A stretch of 48,546 nt of DNA from an uncultured Schlesneria sp. (GCA_903840265.1 CAIMFH010000056.1:1-48546), one strand, 5' to 3'. Positions 8,825 through 18,533 are shown, numbered from the stretch's first letter. Made by a program: numbers and translations. The notes: a model not told the origin generated them from the letters alone.

Positions 8825-10993
8825 TCAAGGCTCTCGCAACTCAAGCACAACGCGATCAATTTTGCCCGAAAAAGCGAAGGGGGCTTCGTAGTCCCCAACC
8901 GCCCCGTTTTCGTCGCGCCCCACCTGTAGGCCGTCGGCGGGTTGGGACACCATTGGGCCATCCAGCTTCCCGGAACCGATCACCTTCTTGTTGGCGGTGA
9001 GCACGACAGCTCCCTTGCTCGACAGGGTGGCGGTGATTTCTAACGGAGTAGCCGGGAGTGTCTCTGTCGCAACGACTGTCTCAAGCTTATTGCGGCGCCG
9101 GACGGCGAATGTGAGCTTGTTATCTTTGACATAAAGCGAATATCCGTGGGCAGTTCCGCCGTGGGCCACCAGCACTCCATTGGGGCTTGCTTCACTGATG
9201 ATCGCTGTGATTGAGAGAGGCTTGTTGGCACTTCGAGGTGCTTTGGCGCGTACTAACGTCTCTCCAGACTTCAACTCGAATCGAACCGCAGGGCTGCCGT
9301 CAGTGGAGTCATCGGCGGTCTCGGGCTGACCATACTGCGGCTTCCAGATCCAAGGCAGGACCTTCGCTCGATGCGCCCATGATTCCCACTTGGTAGTCAT
9401 CTCGCGAACCCGTTCTGGATGCTGTGCTGCCAGATCCGACATTTCTGTTCGATCCACTTTCAAATCGTAGAGCTCCCAAGGCGCGGCCGGTCCTTTGGCC
9501 ACCAGTTTCCAGTCGCCAACGCGAATGGCCCGATTCCCTTCGTGTTCCCAGTAGATTGCATCTCGCTCGATTTTTCCGTCCCCAAAGGCGGGCACCAGGC
9601 TGCGACCTTCCAACGGAGTGACCTTTTCGCCAGCATGTTCCTGCGGATACGTGGCCCCGCTGACATCGACGCACGTGGCCATGATGTCGATCAAGTGTCC
9701 CGGCTGATGGCGCAGTTCACCTCGATCGGAAATTCGCTTCGGCCAGTGCGCGATCAAGGGTGTTGAGATTCCCCCTTCATGAACCCAGTGCTTGTACTCT
9801 CGAAATGGCGTATTGCTGACGTTAGCCCAGCCTTCTCCGTAGGCGATATAAGTATCCCGTGGCCCCGGCATGACTTTTCGGCCCGTCAACATCGGCCATC
9901 CATCGCGCGTCTGCTTTGGCTGCACGGGAAGCAACACCTGGTCGGCAGCAATAACAGGCAGAGTTGGCTGTCCACTGCGTTCGACATTGGGTTGACGGCC
10001 GGTATTTTCAGCACATCCGCCATTGTCTTGCAGGAACAGAATCAACGTGTTGTCCAACTGTCCCGATCTTCGCAGTTCCTCAACCAGTTCTCCAATCCCC
10101 CGATCCATGGACTCAACCATCGCGGCATAGACTTCCATGCAACGGGCTTCCCACGCCTGATCTTTGACATCGTCCCAGTCACCTTTGGTCGGGGTGAGCT
10201 TCCACGCGGGATCGATCAACCCGAGTTTGCGTGCCTTAGCAAATCGAGCCTGTCGGATGGCATCGTAGCCCGCATCGTAGCGCCCGCGTTGTTGTTGGAT
10301 GTCTTCCTCGCGAGCATGCATCGGCCAGTGAGCCGCCGTGTACGCCAAATACATAAAGAATGGCTTGCTGGCGTGGTCACGTTGATGCTCGATCACGAAT
10401 CGTCGTGCGTGATCGCTGAGTGCCTGAGTGTAGTAGTACTGCTTGGGTTGATATTCGGGATCAGTCAGCGCCGGAATCATCATATTGTCACGACACAACC
10501 CCGCGGGATCGAAGAACGTCCCCGCACCGACGATTGTGCCGTAGTAGCGATCGAAACCTCGTTGCATGGGCCAATTGTGTTTGGGTCCGTCGGGCTGCGT
10601 ATGCTTAGTGACATGCCACTTGCCGGCCATGTAGTTGCGATACCCAGCGGGACGTAGCGCCTCGGCGATGGTGAGGCATTGGCGGTTCAAATCGCCGCGA
10701 AACCCGTCCTGGCCGCCGTCATTGGTCATGTGCCCGACCCCCGCTTGATGCGGATACAGTCCCGTCAGCAGGGAAGCTCGCGTCGGACAGCAACGAGCCA
10801 TGTTGTAGAACTGCGTAAACCGCAGTCCATCGGAAGCCAATCGATCCAGGTTCGGGGTCGTAATCTCACCCCCGTAACAACCGAGGTCGGAATACCCCAT
10901 GTCATCCGACAGGATGATCACAATATTGGGTTGTTCCGCAGCAAAAATGACGGTTTGAATCAGCAAATAGGCGGCCAGAACTCGGAGCTTCAT
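8825..10993 (-). CDS. Secreted arylsulfatase (type I, formylglycine-dependent)
   Basis: A 722-residue sulfatase with an N-terminal signal peptide (hydrophobic to about residue 19, cleavage near FAAEQ). The metal-binding start IVIILSDDMGYSDLGCYGG and the activation motif CCPTRASLLTG are clear. Cys68 in C-x-P-x-R is the residue converted to formylglycine, which requires a maturase encoded elsewhere. GKWHVTKH and LQDNGG are further family blocks. After the catalytic domain (to about residue 570) comes a C-terminal beta-rich region of about 130 residues ending FSGKIDRVVLEL, resembling a LamG/concanavalin-like module. The substrate is probably a sulfated polysaccharide or sulfate ester, but cannot be specified. 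Longer than simple arylsulfatases because of the extra module. Confidence 0.92.
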   Translation of the reverse strand: MKLRVLAAYLLIQTVIFAAEQPNIVIILSDDMGYSDLGCYGGEITTPNLDRLASDGLRFTQFYNMARCCPTRASLLTGLYPHQAGVGHMTNDGGQDGFRGDLNRQCLTIAEALRPAGYRNYMAGKWHVTKHTQPDGPKHNWPMQRGFDRYYGTIVGAGTFFDPAGLCRDNMMIPALTDPEYQPKQYYYTQALSDHARRFVIEHQRDHASKPFFMYLAYTAAHWPMHAREEDIQQQRGRYDAGYDAIRQARFAKARKLGLIDPAWKLTPTKGDWDDVKDQAWEARCMEVYAAMVESMDRGIGELVEELRRSGQLDNTLILFLQDNGGCAENTGRQPNVERSGQPTLPVIAADQVLLPVQPKQTRDGWPMLTGRKVMPGPRDTYIAYGEGWANVSNTPFREYKHWVHEGGISTPLIAHWPKRISDRGELRHQPGHLIDIMATCVDVSGATYPQEHAGEKVTPLEGRSLVPAFGDGKIERDAIYWEHEGNRAIRVGDWKLVAKGPAAPWELYDLKVDRTEMSDLAAQHPERVREMTTKWESWAHRAKVLPWIWKPQYGQPETADDSTDGSPAVRFELKSGETLVRAKAPRSANKPLSITAIISEASPNGVLVAHGGTAHGYSLYVKDNKLTFAVRRRNKLETVVATETLPATPLEITATLSSKGAVVLTANKKVIGSGKLDGPMVSQPADGLQVGRDENGAVGDYEAPFAFSGKIDRVVLELREP

Positions 10994-11411
10994 AAATATT
11001 CCCGATCAAGTCTAATTTAGATCGACACCATTCTGCCAAATCGCGCTTTCGGCCGCGATGGTGAGAGTGGATAAATTGTAACACCCGTTCAGCCGGAATT
11101 TGGAAGGAGTTGATACTCGCATGCCCATAGGAGTAGGGGCTTTCGAGCTAGCTGATAAACGCGAGGAGCACCTTGTAGTATCGCTTTTTCCGATACTACG
11201 CCTCAGATGTCATAATATTCATCTCTGGTCGTTCCGCTGTCAGACACCCTGTCCAGCTTCGGGTGCCCCTGCTAAAATATGGGATCAGAGGGATCCTGCT
11301 TTTGTGTCGCGAATCGACCTTTGGCGAACCCACTTCAATCTGGTAGAAATGCCAGACTCCATTCGAAGCAATCTCGTTTGCACCATAGTTTTTGTTCAAG
11401 GCTGACAACCG
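10994..11411. other. Intergenic region between divergent sulfatase and aceE (418 bp)
   Basis: No convincing coding sequence: the 101-codon plus-strand frame from 11100 has no family resemblance. The region must hold promoters for the sulfatase (minus) and the pyruvate dehydrogenase operon (plus). The one clear element is a 9-bp perfect hairpin at 11175-11199, listed separately. No convincing -35/-10 pair was found by eye. Confidence 0.6.
11175..11199. promoter_or_regulatory. Perfect 9-bp inverted repeat upstream of aceE
   Basis: GTAGTATCG at 11175-11183 is followed by the 7-nt spacer CTTTTTC and its exact reverse complement at 11191-11199. It lies about 210 bp before aceE. No T-tract follows on the plus strand. 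It could be a DNA operator for a dimeric repressor or an RNA hairpin in the aceE leader; the sequence does not distinguish these. Confidence 0.4.
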
Positions 11412-14159
11412 ATGGCGACCGTCCTTTCCGCTCCCCCCGCCAATCGCCCCGCACCCCCCGCACCTGCCACTACACCTGCTGTGGTCAATGACGAAGTGCC
11501 CGACGTACCGGTCCTTCTTGATCCCGCCGAGGTCGATGAATGGCTGGAGTCCGTCGATGACATCCTGCATCGTCTGGGCCCCGATGCTCTCAGCCAATTA
11601 CTGTCGCGCATTTATTCTCGCGCGCAGGGGCAGGGCGTTCCGATTGTCCCATCACTGACGACGCCCTACGTCAATACGATTCCGACCGAAGCCGAGCCCG
11701 AATTTCCCGGTGACAAAGCGATCGAGCGCAAGATTCGCAGCCTGGTCCGCTGGAACGCGATGGCGATGGTCGTCCGAGCGTATAAGAACTCCAACGTCGG
11801 CGGACATATCGCCACGTTTGCCTCTTCGGCCACGCTGATCGAAACCGGATTCAACCACTTCTTCCATTCGCGAACTGCGGACCACACCGGCGACATGATT
11901 TACTTCCAGGGACATTCGTCACCCGGGATGTATTCACGAGCATTCTTGGAAGGTCGTCTGAGCGAAGAGAACCTCGTCAAGTTCCGTCGCGAACTGCCGC
12001 GCGGGACGGGCCTGTCTTCCTACCCTCACCCTTGGTTGATGCCTGATTTCTGGCAATTCCCCACGGTTTCGATGGGCTTGGGACCGATCTGTTCGATCTA
12101 TCACGCTCGCTTCCTGCGGTACCTTCAGCATCGCAATTTGATCGACACTTCCAAATCGCGCATCTGGGCCTTCCTGGGTGATGGCGAAATCGATGAGCCT
12201 GAATCGCTGGGCGCGATCTCGCTTGCGTCGCGTGAGAAGCTCGACAACCTGACTTGGGTCGTGAACTGCAACTTGCAGCGATTGGACGGTCCTGTACGCG
12301 GTAACGGCAAGATCATTCAGGAACTGGAAGGAATCTTCCGTGGCGCTGGTTGGAACGTGATCAAGCTGGTGTGGGGCGGCGAATGGGACGCCCTGTTCGA
12401 AGCCGACGACACGGGCATCCTCGTGAAGGAACTCGGTGCAGTCGTCGACGGCCAGTTCCAGAAGTACAGCGTCGAAACCGGGGCTTACATCCGTGAAGAC
12501 TTCTTCGGTCGTCATCCAGACCTGTTGAAGCTTGTCGAACACCTGACTGACGAACAGTTGCAGCACCTGCGACGAGGCGGCCACGACCCGATCAAGGTCT
12601 ACGCCGCAATGAAGACGGCAGTCGATTTCAAGGGAGCCCCGACGGTCATCCTGGCACATACAGTCAAAGGCTTCGGACTCGGCCCCGAAGCGGAAGGCCG
12701 AAATACGGCTCACCAGACGAAGGGACTTGCGGAAGACTCTCTCATCATGGTCCGTAACCGCTTTGAACTACCGTTAACCGACGAACAGGCCAAGGCTGCC
12801 GTATTTTATCGACCACCGGCAGACAGCCCGGAGATGAAGTACCTGCATGAGCATCGCAAGGAACTAGGTGGCTATCTGCCAACCCGTGTTCCGACGACTG
12901 AAAAGCTGGTGATTCCTGCCGTCGAACATCTGATCGAAGAAGCTGCTTATTCGTCACGCGAACGATCGACGACGACTGTGCTTTCGGAAACGATGAAGGC
13001 GCTCATTCGCGACAAGAACATTGGCAAGCGAGTCGTCCCGATCATTCCCGACGAAGCTCAGACATTCGGGATGGATGCGTTGTTCTCCCAGTTTGGGATC
13101 TATTCCAGCAAAGGCCAGCTTTACACGCCGGTTGATGCAGGATCAGCCAAAGCCTACAAGGAATCTCTGACGGGCCAGATCCTGATGGAAGGGATCAACG
13201 AAGCAGGGGCGATGTCCTCGTTCGTCGCTGCGGGAACAGCTTATGCCAACGTCGGCATGAACATGATTCCGTTCTACATTTACTATTCGATGTTCGGCTT
13301 CCAACGCGTTGGCGACTTGATCTGGTTGGCTGCGGATTCGCGCTGCAAGGGTTTCCTGTGCGGCGGAACATCGGGTCGCACAACTCTCAACGGTGAAGGC
13401 CTGCAGCACGAAGACGGTCACAGCCAGTTGATGGCCGGAACCGTACCAAACTTGCTCGCTTATGATCCTGCCTATGGCTACGAGCTGTGCGTGATCATTC
13501 ACGATGGCTTGCGACGCATGTATGCCGAAGGCGAAGACATCTTCTACTACCTGTCGGTCTACAACGAAAATTGCATGATGCCGACGATGCCCGCTGGCGT
13601 CGAAGAGGGAATCGTCAAGGGGATGTATCCTCTCGATCCGACGATTCCCGCCAAGAAGCGTGCAACTCGACCTCAGTTGTTCGGTAGCGGCCCGATCCTG
13701 AATGAAGTGGTACGTGCTCAGAAGCTGCTGGCTGATAAATTCGGCGTGGAAGCCGATGTGTGGAGCGTCACCAGTTACAACGAATTGAAGCGAGACGCTC
13801 AATCCGCAAATCGCTGGAATCGTCTGCATCCTGATCAGAAGGCGAAAGTGAGCTACATCGAGCAGGCTTTGGCTGGATTAAAGGGACCATTCATCTCTTC
13901 CAGTGACAACGTGCAACTCGTCGCCGATCAAATCCGGCCGTACGTTCCCGGGACTTACGTGGTCTGCGGAACAGACGGATTCGGCCGCAGCGAGACACGG
14001 GAGGCGTTGCGACGCCACTTCGAAATCGATGCCGAATCGGTGGCGTACTCGACCCTGGTTGCTCTGGCAAAGGATGGAAAATTCGACGCCAAGAAGCTGC
14101 CGCAAGCACTAAAGGACTTGGGGATTGATTCGGAGAAGGTCGACCCCGCACTGGCATGA
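11412..14159 (+). CDS. aceE: Pyruvate dehydrogenase E1 component, homodimeric type
   Basis: A 915-residue ThDP enzyme that decarboxylates pyruvate and acetylates the lipoyl group of E2. It is the long homodimeric (E. coli type) E1, not the alpha/beta heterodimer. The ThDP motif runs from FLGDGEIDEPESLGA (GDGE at 256-259) to NCNLQ (285-289). HSSPGMYSRAFLEGRL and the GHIATFASSA block are typical. The first 35 residues are a Pro/Ala-rich extension not expected in E. coli AceE; they may be a flexible tether to E2. AAGG lies about 10 bases before the ATG. It is first in an aceE-aceF-lpdA run, with 73 bp to aceF. Confidence 0.97.
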   Translation: MATVLSAPPANRPAPPAPATTPAVVNDEVPDVPVLLDPAEVDEWLESVDDILHRLGPDALSQLLSRIYSRAQGQGVPIVPSLTTPYVNTIPTEAEPEFPGDKAIERKIRSLVRWNAMAMVVRAYKNSNVGGHIATFASSATLIETGFNHFFHSRTADHTGDMIYFQGHSSPGMYSRAFLEGRLSEENLVKFRRELPRGTGLSSYPHPWLMPDFWQFPTVSMGLGPICSIYHARFLRYLQHRNLIDTSKSRIWAFLGDGEIDEPESLGAISLASREKLDNLTWVVNCNLQRLDGPVRGNGKIIQELEGIFRGAGWNVIKLVWGGEWDALFEADDTGILVKELGAVVDGQFQKYSVETGAYIREDFFGRHPDLLKLVEHLTDEQLQHLRRGGHDPIKVYAAMKTAVDFKGAPTVILAHTVKGFGLGPEAEGRNTAHQTKGLAEDSLIMVRNRFELPLTDEQAKAAVFYRPPADSPEMKYLHEHRKELGGYLPTRVPTTEKLVIPAVEHLIEEAAYSSRERSTTTVLSETMKALIRDKNIGKRVVPIIPDEAQTFGMDALFSQFGIYSSKGQLYTPVDAGSAKAYKESLTGQILMEGINEAGAMSSFVAAGTAYANVGMNMIPFYIYYSMFGFQRVGDLIWLAADSRCKGFLCGGTSGRTTLNGEGLQHEDGHSQLMAGTVPNLLAYDPAYGYELCVIIHDGLRRMYAEGEDIFYYLSVYNENCMMPTMPAGVEEGIVKGMYPLDPTIPAKKRATRPQLFGSGPILNEVVRAQKLLADKFGVEADVWSVTSYNELKRDAQSANRWNRLHPDQKAKVSYIEQALAGLKGPFISSSDNVQLVADQIRPYVPGTYVVCGTDGFGRSETREALRRHFEIDAESVAYSTLVALAKDGKFDAKKLPQALKDLGIDSEKVDPALA

Positions 14160-14232
14160 CTTGCGGTCCGAGCTGAATCGCAGGCAACTCGTACATCAAC
14201 TATCGAACCACCGAATTCCGAAAGACTGACGA

Positions 14233-15498
14233 ATGGCGATTGAATTCAAAGCCGACTCCCTGGGCGATGGCGTGAAGAGTGGCGATGTCGCTTCGATCAT
14301 GGTCGCCGCAGGTGACACGATCGAAGCTGGCCAGATTGTGATGGAAGTCGAAACGGACAAGGCGGTCCTCCCGATCGAGTGCCCTCATGCCGGGACGGTC
14401 TCTCAAATCCTGGTGAAAAAGGGTCAGACGATTAAGCCCGGCGCTCCATTACTGTCCATCGAACCGAGCGCTGCAACCGCAGCCAGCAAGAACGGCGGCG
14501 CGAAAGCGACTGCCTCCGCGGCCGCTCCCACCGCGACGCCAAAGGCTTCCGCGCCGACGGCCGCTGCTGTTGCGACCCCTCGGGCACCTCTGCCAGAGTC
14601 AAACGGTCGCGATATTCCATTCCCAGCCGGCCCCGCGACGCGACGCTTGGCACGGGAGCTTGGCCTGAATCTTTCGAACATTTCAGGAACTGGTTCCGGC
14701 GGGCGAATCACGCTCGAAGATGTCGCTCGTGCTGCTGCCGGAAGCGGTGGCGGACGCGGTGTTGTCGAGCCGCCGTTGCCAGACTTTTCACAATATGGCC
14801 CGGTCGATCGTCAGGCCTACACGAAGCTGCAGAAGACCGTCGCCACCAACCTCAGCTTGGCGTGGCAGCTCATTCCGCACGTGACTCAGCACGATCTTGC
14901 CGACATCACCGAAACCGAAGCGGCTCGCAAACGATTCGTCGAGACGGCACCGAAGGGTTCGCCCAAGGTCACGATGACGGCCCTGGCGATGAAGGCCGCC
15001 GTCGCGTGTTTGAAGGAATTCCCACAGTTCAACTCCAGCTACGATTCAGCCAAGACCGAAGTCGTGCTGAAGCGGTACTACAATATCGGGGTTGCGGTCG
15101 ATACGCCGAATGGCTTGGTCGTCCCTGTGATTCGCAACGTCGATCAGAAGACCGTCGTGCAGTTGGCTGCGGAACTGACCGAACTGGCAGGCAAGGCTCG
15201 CGATCGCAAGCTGCAAGTCAGCGAAATGCAGGGCGGGACGTTCACGATCACCAATCTGGGTGGTATCGGCGGCACGGCCTTCACCCCGATTGTGAACTAT
15301 CCAGAAGTTGCGATCCTCGGGATGTCACGCTCGCAGAAGCAACTGCAACTCATTGATGGCGAGATCTCTGAACGCATGATGCTGCCGTTGTCGCTGTCCT
15401 ATGATCACCGCGTGGTCAATGGAGCCGATGCGGCGCGCTTCACCGTGAAGCTGGCTAACCTGCTCGCGGATGCCTTTCGGCTGTTGATTGAGTGTTGA
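14233..15498 (+). CDS. aceF: Dihydrolipoyllysine-residue acetyltransferase (PDH E2)
   Basis: A 421-residue E2 core of the pyruvate dehydrogenase complex, transferring acetyl from lipoamide to CoA. It has one N-terminal lipoyl domain (1-78) with the lipoylated lysine in VETDKAV (Lys43), then a long Ala/Pro/Thr linker (about 80-125). A peripheral-subunit-binding domain (about 133-170; ATRRLARELGLNLSNISGTG) follows, then the catalytic domain. The active-site block is SLSYDHRVVNGADAARF: the catalytic His is present, with Asn rather than the more common Asp after VV, as in some gammaproteobacterial E2p enzymes. E. coli AceF has three lipoyl domains; this one has a single domain. Confidence 0.95.
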   Translation: MAIEFKADSLGDGVKSGDVASIMVAAGDTIEAGQIVMEVETDKAVLPIECPHAGTVSQILVKKGQTIKPGAPLLSIEPSAATAASKNGGAKATASAAAPTATPKASAPTAAAVATPRAPLPESNGRDIPFPAGPATRRLARELGLNLSNISGTGSGGRITLEDVARAAAGSGGGRGVVEPPLPDFSQYGPVDRQAYTKLQKTVATNLSLAWQLIPHVTQHDLADITETEAARKRFVETAPKGSPKVTMTALAMKAAVACLKEFPQFNSSYDSAKTEVVLKRYYNIGVAVDTPNGLVVPVIRNVDQKTVVQLAAELTELAGKARDRKLQVSEMQGGTFTITNLGGIGGTAFTPIVNYPEVAILGMSRSQKQLQLIDGEISERMMLPLSLSYDHRVVNGADAARFTVKLANLLADAFRLLIEC

Positions 15499-15656
15499 TC
15501 GAAAGAATCCGTTTTCACACTGATCAAGCCACTCGATTCACGTGCCTCGCGAGACCATTTTGACTAGACTACCGGCCCGTGGTGAGGAACAATTTCCGCA
15601 CCTCGGGCCGTCTTTCATGGCTTCGTACAAAATCCAGAATTAGATCGAACGAAATA

Positions 15657-17075
15657 ATGGCAGACTTGAAGACGCAAGTACTGGTGCTCGGTGGTGGTCC
15701 TGGCGGATATCCCGCGGCGTTTGAAGCAGCCGATCACGGTTTGCAGGTCACATTGGTCGACGAAGGAGCTCAGCCGGGGGGCGTCTGCCTGAACCGCGGC
15801 TGCATTCCCTCAAAGGCGCTGCTGCACATCGCAAAACTGATCAACGAAACCCGCGAGTCGGCCGAGCACGGCCTGTCGTTCGGTGCTCCGAAGATCGATC
15901 TCGCGAAGCTTCGTGAGTGGAAGAATACCAGCGTCGTGGGCAAGTTGACTGGCGGCGTCCGAACGCTGGCTCAGATGCGTGGTGTCAACCTGATCGGAGC
16001 ACGCGGGACGTTCCTCGACGCGAACACTGTCGAGTTGAAGTATCCCGATGGCAAAACGGACAAGCTGACATTTGAGAAGGCGATTATTGCCACTGGTTCG
16101 TCACCTGCAGTGCCTCCAATTTTTCAACTCGGCGATCCACGCGTGATGGACTCGACCGGTGCTTTGGAATTGGCTGATATCCCCGGTTCGTTACTGGTCG
16201 TGGGAGGCGGTTACATCGGCCTTGAGATGGGCACGGTCTACGCTGCTCTGGGCTCAAAGGTCACTGTCGTTGAATTAACAGCCGGGTTGTTGCCAGGTGC
16301 CGACCGCGACCTCGTCCGACCGCTCCAGAAGCGTTTGGAAAAGCAGCTCACAGCGATCCATTTGAACACCAAGGTTGAAGCCCTGAAGGTGACGAAAGCT
16401 GGTATCGAAGCGACCCTCGCTGGTGAGGGTGTGACCCCGAAGCAGACCTTTGATCGCGTGCTGATCTCCATCGGCCGACGCCCCAATAACAAGGGATTCG
16501 GCTTGGAAAACACTGGCGTGCAATTGGACGAAAAGGGATTCATCAAGGTCGATCGGCAACGTCGGACAAATGTCCCGCATATTCTGGCCATCGGCGATGT
16601 GGCTGGCGAACCGATGCTGGCTCACAAGGCCACTCGCGAAGCCAAAGTCGCTGCGGAAGTGCTGGCTGGCGGCCCCGCCGAGTTCGACAACATCGCCATT
16701 CCTGCGGTCGTGTTCACCGATCCGGAAATTGCGTGGGTGGGCCTGATGGAGCATGAAGCGGCCGCTCAAAACCGCGAAGTCAAAGTTGTGAAGTTCAACT
16801 GGGGTGCCTCCGGTCGAGCGATCTCGCTGGCCCGCCCTGATGGCCTGACCAAGATGATTGTGGACCCAAAAACCGAACGTATCCTCGGCGTGGGAATCGT
16901 TGGAGTCGGAGCAGGTGAGATGATCGCTGAAGCCGCCTTGGCTGTCGAAACAGCCGCAGTGGCCCGAGACTTGGCAGAAACAATTCACGCTCACCCGACA
17001 CTTAGTGAGACACTCATGGAAGCCGCCGAGAGCGTCTACGGCCAGGCGACTCATTCCTATCGCCCCAAGCGATAG
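15657..17075 (+). CDS. lpdA: Dihydrolipoyl dehydrogenase (E3)
   Basis: A 472-residue FAD enzyme that reoxidises dihydrolipoamide with NAD+. It begins [19 protein letters not shown] (FAD fold). The redox disulfide is [13 protein letters not shown] (Cys44, Cys49). The NAD-binding motif is [12 protein letters not shown], and the active-site His446-Pro447 of the partner subunit is in [13 protein letters not shown]. No lipoyl domain is fused to it. The upstream frame continues to 15579, but the ATG at 15657 gives the normal N-terminus; its Shine-Dalgarno is weak. It follows aceF by 158 bp, so the three genes probably form one pdh operon, perhaps with an internal promoter. Confidence 0.96.
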   Translation: MADLKTQVLVLGGGPGGYPAAFEAADHGLQVTLVDEGAQPGGVCLNRGCIPSKALLHIAKLINETRESAEHGLSFGAPKIDLAKLREWKNTSVVGKLTGGVRTLAQMRGVNLIGARGTFLDANTVELKYPDGKTDKLTFEKAIIATGSSPAVPPIFQLGDPRVMDSTGALELADIPGSLLVVGGGYIGLEMGTVYAALGSKVTVVELTAGLLPGADRDLVRPLQKRLEKQLTAIHLNTKVEALKVTKAGIEATLAGEGVTPKQTFDRVLISIGRRPNNKGFGLENTGVQLDEKGFIKVDRQRRTNVPHILAIGDVAGEPMLAHKATREAKVAAEVLAGGPAEFDNIAIPAVVFTDPEIAWVGLMEHEAAAQNREVKVVKFNWGASGRAISLARPDGLTKMIVDPKTERILGVGIVGVGAGEMIAEAALAVETAAVARDLAETIHAHPTLSETLMEAAESVYGQATHSYRPKR

Positions 17076-17096
17076 TCTCTTAAATCTGCGTCCCAC

Positions 17097-17135
17097 TGTG
17101 CAATCTGCGGTTCAGTCTCATCCGCAGATTGCACA
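17097..17135. terminator. 14-bp perfect inverted repeat between convergent lpdA and fuconate dehydratase
   Basis: TGTGCAATCTGCGG (17097-17110) and its exact complement at 17122-17135 enclose an 11-nt loop. It sits between two converging genes, as a bidirectional terminator would, but no proper T-tract follows on either strand. The right arm runs into three 9-nt CAGATT units (17122-17148), so it may instead be an intergenic repeat element. Confidence 0.5.
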
Positions 17136-17148
17136 GATTCGGCAGATT
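17122..17148. repeat. Three tandem 9-nt CAGATT units
   Basis: CCGCAGATT, GCACAGATT and CGGCAGATT follow one another exactly, each three variable bases plus CAGATT. The opposite arm of the neighbouring hairpin holds the inverse form AATCTGCG twice (17083-17090 and 17102-17109). A similar triplet occurs at 26814-26840. Confidence 0.6.
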
Positions 17149-17162
17149 AAATGCATGTGACT

Positions 17163-18461
17163 TCAAGCCCAAGCTGCGCCGCCTGGGAACTCATACGTGG
17201 CAATCGATTCCGGCAGCATCGTGATGCTGTATCCCGGCGCGGTTGGCGGCATGTACTTGCCGTTGTTCATCACGATCGGATCGATGAAGTGTTCATGCAG
17301 ATGTCCGGCATATTCGCAGAGACGGTCATCCAGTGATCCACTGACGCTGACGTAGTCGATCATCGCCAGATGCTGGACGTATTCGCAGAGACCGACGCCA
17401 CCCGCGTGCGGACAAACCGGGATCCCAAACTTCGCCGCGAGTAGTAGCACCGACAAGACTTCATTGACGCCACCTAGCCGGCAGCTATCGATCTGCAGGA
17501 CACCGATTGCGTTGGCCTGCAAAAACTGCTTGAACATAATGCGGTTCGCACAATGTTCGCCGGTGGCGACTTGAATCGGTGCCACGGCCTTGGCGATCGC
17601 AGCATGGCCCAAAATATCGTCCGGATTGGTCGGCTCTTCGATAAACCAGGGCTTGAACTGAGCCAGTTCGCGGACCCATTCGATCGCGACAGGGACATCC
17701 CAAACCTGATTGGCATCAATCATCAACCGACGATCCCAACCAATTTCCTCGCGGATGATGCGGCACCGGCGAATATCATCCTGCAGATCGCGTCCCACCT
17801 TGATCTTGAAGACGTTCCATCCTTGCGCCAGGCATTCGCGACAGAGTTTACGCAGCTTGTCATCGTCATAGCCGAGCCAGCCCGCTGAAGTCGTGTAGGC
17901 AGGATATCCGTGCTGTTCGAGATGCTTGATCCGGCTCGCTTTTGTCGGCTCCACTCGCCGCAGGAGAGCGATCGCCGTGTCGGGCGTCAGCACGTCGGTC
18001 AGGTAGCGAAAGTCGACGCAGGCGACGAACTGTTCGGGCGTGAAGTCAGCCACTAATCGCCAGAGTGGCTTTCGATCGACCTTAGCCCACAGATCCCAGA
18101 CAGCATTCACAACAGCAGCGGTGGCGAGATGGATCGCTCCTTTTTCGGGGCCAATCCAACGTAGTTGGCTATCACCGGTGATGTGACGCCAGAAACCGGC
18201 CATGTCTCGCGTGAAGGACTCCAGTGTCCGACCCACAACGAGCGGCGCGAGCGCCTGAATCGCCAGGCAACAGACTTCTGTTCCGCGACCAATCGTGAAC
18301 GTCATCCCGTGGCCGGCCAGTTCGTCCGGGTGATCGGTCTTCAGGATCACATAAGCCGCGGAATAGTCCGGATCTGGATTCATCGCATCTGAGCCATCCA
18401 GCATGCGTGAAGTCGGAAACCGGATGTCGTGAACAGTCAGGCCGGTGATCGTCGTCGCCAT
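17163..18461 (-). CDS. fucD: L-fuconate dehydratase, enolase superfamily
   Basis: This 432-residue protein matches the FucD branch of the mandelate racemase/enolase superfamily, which dehydrates L-fuconate to 2-keto-3-deoxy-L-fuconate in the non-phosphorylating fucose pathway. The catalytic lysines are in VFKIKVG (Lys219 and Lys221). Metal ligands are Asp249 in MIDANQVWD, Glu275 in WFIEEPTNPDD and Glu302 in ATGEH. The general-acid/base His is in CPHAGGVGLCEY. These positions track closely with the Xanthomonas FucD as I remember it. The TTG start six codons upstream was rejected for the ATG at 18461. A hairpin terminator separates it from the upstream gene. No other fucose genes are in the window. 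Confidence 0.85.
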   Translation of the reverse strand: MATTITGLTVHDIRFPTSRMLDGSDAMNPDPDYSAAYVILKTDHPDELAGHGMTFTIGRGTEVCCLAIQALAPLVVGRTLESFTRDMAGFWRHITGDSQLRWIGPEKGAIHLATAAVVNAVWDLWAKVDRKPLWRLVADFTPEQFVACVDFRYLTDVLTPDTAIALLRRVEPTKASRIKHLEQHGYPAYTTSAGWLGYDDDKLRKLCRECLAQGWNVFKIKVGRDLQDDIRRCRIIREEIGWDRRLMIDANQVWDVPVAIEWVRELAQFKPWFIEEPTNPDDILGHAAIAKAVAPIQVATGEHCANRIMFKQFLQANAIGVLQIDSCRLGGVNEVLSVLLLAAKFGIPVCPHAGGVGLCEYVQHLAMIDYVSVSGSLDDRLCEYAGHLHEHFIDPIVMNNGKYMPPTAPGYSITMLPESIATYEFPGGAAWA

Positions 18462-18484
18462 ATGAGATTGCCCTATCAATGGAG

Positions 18485-18514
18485 AAAGCCCGGCACATCG
18501 CGGAGCCGGGCTTT
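18485..18514 (-). terminator. Hairpin terminator upstream of fuconate dehydratase
   Basis: AAAGCCCGGC at 18485-18494 and GCCGGGCTTT at 18505-18514 form a 10-bp GC-rich stem with a 10-nt loop. On the minus strand it lies about 20 bp after the PH-domain gene's stop codon and ends in CTTTCTCC, so it probably terminates that transcript before the fuconate dehydratase gene. Confidence 0.65.
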
Positions 18515-18533
18515 AGAAATCAGTGAGACCTGC

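Noticed and set aside
9779-10657. 292-codon plus-strand frame within the sulfatase gene
   Set aside because: Antisense to the sulfatase catalytic domain; composition and lack of motifs mark it as a shadow.
13143-13829. 228-codon minus-strand frame over aceE
   Set aside because: Antisense shadow of a long conserved E1 gene.
14233-15498. Asn instead of Asp in the E2 active-site motif (DHRVVNG) as a sign of inactivity
   Set aside because: The catalytic His is intact and the same Asn variant is known in active E2 enzymes, so no defect is implied.
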